Below are positions 4,452-7,445 of a stretch of 7,445 nucleotides of DNA, piece by piece; position 1 is the first letter of the stretch; each line of letters opens with the position of its first letter. Under the pieces are notes generated by a model that searched no databases, was not told the origin of the DNA, and was given only the letters and a program-made list of their open reading frames with translations. Source of the stretch: Candidatus Aminicenantota bacterium (lineage in GTDB: Bacteria; Acidobacteriota; Aminicenantia; Aminicenantales; Aminicenantaceae); the NCBI GenBank assembly GCA_030614645.1, contig JAUWTR010000069.1:1-7445 (forward strand), read 5' to 3'. A program made the translations under genes and the position numbers.

Positions 4452-7058
4452 CTATTCGGATATCGGATAAAGGTTATACCACCACTCCGGCTGATTTTTC
4501 AGCCAGCGGTCAAACCAGGCGAGGATCGTCCTGGTCCAGAGGATACGTTTGTTATAGGTCATGATATGATGATTTTGGTCAAGGATTTGGATATATTCTA
4601 CTTCTCTACCTAGAAGTTTAAGTGCTGTAAACAGCTGAGTGCTTTCCCCGGGAGGAACATTTGTGTCAACCGAACCGTGCAGAAGCAGTAATGGGGTTGA
4701 GATCTTATCAGCATTAAAGAGAGGGCTCTGTTTTGTGTAAATATCTTTTCTATTCCAGGGAAAACTGTTGGCGGTGGCATAGGCGCTGTATAAATATCCC
4801 CAGTATCCCTCCCCCCAGTAACTTGAAATCGAGCTTATTCCGGCATGAGCGATGGCAGCAGAAAAAATGTTAGTCTGAGTTTGCAGGTACATGGTCATAA
4901 AGCCGCCGTATGAGGCCCCAATGCATCCTATTTTGTCAGTATCAATAAAAGAATGGGAAGCTGTGAGCTTTTTAACTCCGTCGATGATCTCCTCGGCTGT
5001 TGTGACTCCCCAGTCATTTACATGCCGGGCAGAAAACTTCTGGCCGAAGCCGACCGCACCACTTGGTTGCAGGACATAAACCACATAACCATGGGCTGCA
5101 TACAGATTTAACGGATAGCGCCCGCCGAAACTCCGGGTTATAGGAGAAGTGCCGCCATAGTAGTTTACGATGCAGGGGTATTTTTTCTTAGGGTCGAAAT
5201 CTGGCGGGTAATAGATCCTGCCTTCGATCTCAACTCCTGTTTTGTTTTTAAAAGTCCAGCGTTCCACTTTGTTGAAGGAAATGTTTTTGTAATCATTCTG
5301 GCTGGGATCCTGGAACAAACTGCTTCTCTTGTTCTCAAGGTCTATAACATAAGCTAGGGGAGGGACCGAAGCGCTTGATCCGGTGTAAACGGCCACCGGT
5401 TTGCTGCGGGCGATTTCAAAATTTCCTATAACTTCTGTTCCGCAAAACATACGGAAGAATTTTTTGTTTTTAAAATCATATCTGAAAAGCCTGACATAGG
5501 AACGGTCAGTGGCTGTGAAATATAAACGATTGTCGGACCTGCTCCAGACCGCCTGGTTTATTGAGGGAGTGAAGTTTTTTGTCAGGGACATGGCTTTATC
5601 AACTTCCGGGTCGTACAAATAGGCCTGGATGTCGTATTCATTTGGAGTTATTCCCCCGGGGATATTGACTCCGATATCTCCGAATAGAGATGGCCCGCCG
5701 AGCATAAGAATTTTCTTTCCATCCGGAGCCCACTGGGCGCTGTTAAGCCAAGGGCCGCTCCATATCAATTTTGTGTCCAGTCCGGCAAGGTTGAGGGCAA
5801 ATAATTCTGTGATTGTATAGGGGCGCTGAGTGTAATCGACTTTGGAGCGGGAGAATAGCAGCTTTTTTCCATCAGGGCTTATGCTGTTTAAGTGGGTAGA
5901 AAAAGAACCTGCAGTCAATCTCTGGCGTATCCCGCTTTTTAATTCAATTTTGTAAAGATAGCTGTGGTTCCTCCATCCAGGCATCCGGTCTGCATTATTG
6001 ATGATTCTTTTAACTCCAGGCCGGTCTTTTTTCCCTTCTTCGACCAGGGAGAAAATAATATAGCTAGAGTCCGGAGCCCAGGTATGCCCTCCAAGGTTTT
6101 TTGTATTTTTAAGTAGCGGTAAAGCAGTGCCGCTTATAAGGTTAACGATCCAGAGCGTACCGCCCTTTTTATTGTAACTTGTGTATGAGAATTTTTGTCC
6201 GGTAGGGGCCCAGTTTACTTGTGATATAGAGGTCTCCCCGCGGAAAGTCCTGAGCAGTTTATTGTCTTTTATGCGGTAGAGTTCTACCCAGGATTCTGAG
6301 GAATCGCTCGGAGGAAGAGCCTGCCTTACCGTTAATGCGGCTATTGTTCCATCAGGAGAGATGGTTATATTAGTGGCTTTCGGGCCGTTGAGGAGATGGG
6401 AGATGGTCATATTGCTTTCAGGAGAGAGAGTTACTAAAGGGGGAGGCTGGGCAAAGTTTTCTATAATAGAAAGTGATGCTTTAAGCTCCCAAGCTGAATC
6501 AGCATTGGGGTCATAGACTGTCTTTAATATAAGCAAGTGTTTGCCGGTTTCAAGTTGAATGGTATCAGGTTTTAAGTCCTTACTGGTTGAGGATCTGGTT
6601 GATAGAAGTTTCCCATCAAGATATATGCGGAATACTTGAGGGCTTGTAACGGACAGTTTTCCCAGGGTCCATCTTTTAATATCGAGATAAGCAGCAAGAT
6701 AGCAGGTGGCGGGAGAGCTGCTTGAATTTTTTATCTGTATTCCGTTTTCCCCGATCTGGATCTCTTCCCAGATTGAAGAAGCTCCATCATGCCAGGTAAT
6801 GTGATCATTGGCTTTTGGTTTCAGTTTAGAGAAATCAAGCTCGTCAAATGTTAAGAGGTCGTCAAGGGAAAACTTGTTAGAGAGGTTGTCATGAAATACA
6901 GGAAGGTTATTAAAAAAAGGGCCGGCTTTGAGCCATGTTTTAAATGGGATTTCAATAGATTTATTTTGGTTGCCCTGTAAAGCAGCGGCCAGAGCCATAG
7001 ATGAGGACAACATTACTATCAGCAGGATCGCCTGGATTTTTAACATTTTGTTTTTCAT
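4452..7058 (-). CDS. Secreted S9-family (prolyl oligopeptidase-type) serine peptidase with extra N-terminal domain
   Basis: This 868-residue exported peptidase starts with a signal peptide (about residues 1-26, cleavage near MALAAA). Residues 35-200 form an extra beta-rich region (WLKAGPF, YLDIKRW, FRIYLDGKLL, GKHLLILKT) not usual for the family. A beta-propeller follows (about 225-590) with PD40-type repeats such as ISPDG (233-237), WAPTG (283), WAPD (327), SPDGKK (394), WAPDGKK (443) and WSRSD (505). The alpha/beta-hydrolase domain covers roughly 605-860. The catalytic triad can be placed at Ser716 (GASYGGF), Asp798 (HGSVDTNVPP) and His830 or His831 (DQNHHIM). NYYGGTSP (632-639) is the probable oxyanion region. 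The family cleaves short peptides, often N-terminal dipeptides or acyl-amino acids; the SYGGF type resembles the acylaminoacyl/dipeptidyl peptidase branch. It likely degrades peptides in the periplasm or outside the cell. AAAGGAG at 7064-7070, five bases upstream, supports the start. It heads the leftward gene set with the DUF1847 gene. Confidence 0.93.
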   Translation of the reverse strand: MKNKMLKIQAILLIVMLSSSMALAAALQGNQNKSIEIPFKTWLKAGPFFNNLPVFHDNLSNKFSLDDLLTFDELDFSKLKPKANDHITWHDGASSIWEEIQIGENGIQIKNSSSSPATCYLAAYLDIKRWTLGKLSVTSPQVFRIYLDGKLLSTRSSTSKDLKPDTIQLETGKHLLILKTVYDPNADSAWELKASLSIIENFAQPPPLVTLSPESNMTISHLLNGPKATNITISPDGTIAALTVRQALPPSDSSESWVELYRIKDNKLLRTFRGETSISQVNWAPTGQKFSYTSYNKKGGTLWIVNLISGTALPLLKNTKNLGGHTWAPDSSYIIFSLVEEGKKDRPGVKRIINNADRMPGWRNHSYLYKIELKSGIRQRLTAGSFSTHLNSISPDGKKLLFSRSKVDYTQRPYTITELFALNLAGLDTKLIWSGPWLNSAQWAPDGKKILMLGGPSLFGDIGVNIPGGITPNEYDIQAYLYDPEVDKAMSLTKNFTPSINQAVWSRSDNRLYFTATDRSYVRLFRYDFKNKKFFRMFCGTEVIGNFEIARSKPVAVYTGSSASVPPLAYVIDLENKRSSLFQDPSQNDYKNISFNKVERWTFKNKTGVEIEGRIYYPPDFDPKKKYPCIVNYYGGTSPITRSFGGRYPLNLYAAHGYVVYVLQPSGAVGFGQKFSARHVNDWGVTTAEEIIDGVKKLTASHSFIDTDKIGCIGASYGGFMTMYLQTQTNIFSAAIAHAGISSISSYWGEGYWGYLYSAYATANSFPWNRKDIYTKQSPLFNADKISTPLLLLHGSVDTNVPPGESTQLFTALKLLGREVEYIQILDQNHHIMTYNKRILWTRTILAWFDRWLKNQPEWWYNLYPISE

Positions 7059-7173
7059 GTTTTCTCCTTTCGAGTTATTTTAATTTATTTTGAGAAATTT
7101 TTAAACTTAGAACTTGAAACTTAAAATTAAGCTAGATAGAATAATGTGGGATCACGTTAAAAAAGATGTATAA

Positions 7174-7362
7174 TCCATATCGACATTCGCCGAGAAAAAT
7201 GAAGAAGAATGGCGTTAAAAATCTGAAGCGAGCACAAGCCACACCTGAATTTCATCCATATCGACATTTTTTATGAATAGTTCAGAGGAACCTGGATTAT
7301 TCACGAGTCATTGATTTAAAAAGAAGTATTGTCCATATCGACATTTTTTATGAATAGTTCAG
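7174..7362. repeat. Three-copy interspersed direct repeat
   Basis: TCCATATCGACATT occurs at 7174-7187, 7255-7268 and 7332-7345. The last two copies extend to an identical 31-base unit (7255-7285 and 7332-7362) ending TTATGAATAGTTCAG. Start-to-start spacings are 81 and 77 bases, and the intervening sequences are unrelated. The pattern resembles remnants of a small mobile element or repeated transposon ends more than a CRISPR array. Confidence 0.8.
7274..7303. repeat. Imperfect inverted repeat next to the second direct-repeat copy
   Basis: TGAATAGTTCAG (7274-7285) pairs with CTGGATTATTCA (7292-7303) over 12 positions, two of them G-T, across a six-base loop. The same motif recurs as CCTGAATTTCAT at 7244-7255 and TTATGAATAGTTCAGG at 7348-7363, so it appears four times in alternating orientations. 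This looks like terminal inverted repeats of an unidentified insertion element. Confidence 0.6.
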
Positions 7363-7366
7363 GCTG

Positions 7367-7429
7367 ATAGTTTGTAGCAGTTGCCAAACAACCTGAAGGT
7401 TGCTAAACTATAATAAAGTTTATAGTTTA
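7367..7429. repeat. Cluster of overlapping hairpins at the right edge
   Basis: Three dyads overlap. ATAGTTT (7367-7373) pairs with AAACTAT (7405-7411), extended by AGCA/TGCT (7376-7379 with 7401-7404). CAACC-TGAA-GGTTG (7389-7402) forms a small tetraloop hairpin inside it. TAAACTATAA (7404-7413) pairs perfectly with TTATAGTTTA (7420-7429). The right arm of the first dyad is the left arm of the last, so the two folds are mutually exclusive. It may be part of a palindromic repeat element continuing beyond the window. Confidence 0.6.
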
Positions 7430-7445
7430 TAGTACGTAGCTCAAA

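Larger units (their letters stand above)
7059..7445. other. Non-coding, repeat-rich region upstream of the S9 peptidase
   Basis: This 387-base stretch separates the peptidase start from the right edge. Next to the gene it holds the peptidase Shine-Dalgarno and an AT-rich run with AAACTT-like units at 7103-7122; I could not find a convincing promoter for the peptidase. From 7174 onward it holds direct repeats and hairpins, listed separately. No RNA gene was recognised. A 36-codon plus-strand frame (7166-7276) spans two repeat copies but has no Shine-Dalgarno sequence. Confidence 0.6.

Noticed and set aside
3810..4613. Several plus-strand frames opposite the DUF1847 gene and the peptidase end
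   Set aside because: They lie antisense to well-supported genes and show no family resemblance.
7174..7362. CRISPR array
   Set aside because: Only two full units and one partial are present, intervening segments are 46 bases or more and uneven, no cas gene is nearby, and the repeat contains a motif that recurs in inverted form outside the units.

Overview
The window reads as chromosomal DNA from a Gram-negative-type, probably anaerobic bacterium. Four of the five well-supported proteins carry export signals: two lipoprotein-like or anchored N termini and two signal peptides. The fifth belongs to the DUF1847 family, which I associate mainly with anaerobes. An Aminicenantes/Acidobacteriota-like or spirochaete-like host would fit the mix of sulfatase-fold enzymes, an S9 peptidase and loose lipoboxes, but the taxon is a guess.

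Layout. Bases 1-164 hold no convincing gene. A sulfatase-fold enzyme runs leftward (1529-165), and a type I phosphodiesterase/nucleotide-pyrophosphatase-like lipoprotein runs rightward (1759-3108). The two diverge from a 229-base intergenic region. That region contains a good promoter for the leftward gene and, for the rightward gene, a GC-rich leader block with a small Shine-Dalgarno-preceded reading frame. The right half is a leftward gene set: an 868-residue secreted S9 serine peptidase (7058-4452), a DUF1847 cysteine-rich protein 22 bases behind it (4429-3764), then a secreted GyrI-like protein (3687-3142) that may have its own promoter. The phosphodiesterase and GyrI-like genes converge on a small hairpin around 3110-3133. 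The last 387 bases (7059-7445) are non-coding apart from a doubtful 36-codon frame, and carry direct repeats and hairpins resembling mobile-element ends.

The two left genes are much more AT-rich than the three right genes (sampled 60-base lines: 14-15 G+C against 28-32). This suggests different histories, with the join near 3108-3142.

How they may work together. The two left enzymes share the alkaline-phosphatase fold, an envelope location and an almost identical C-terminal tail (LKSLGYxK), so they may act on related phosphorylated or sulfated envelope glycans or lipids. The sulfatase-like one has Thr where sulfatases have the formylglycine Cys/Ser, so it is better read as a phospho-hydrolase or phospho-transferase. 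The right set combines exported peptide hydrolysis with two poorly understood small proteins. No known complete multi-gene system is evident. The best novelty candidates are the paired envelope phosphatases with their shared tail and the unexplained leader and repeat elements.
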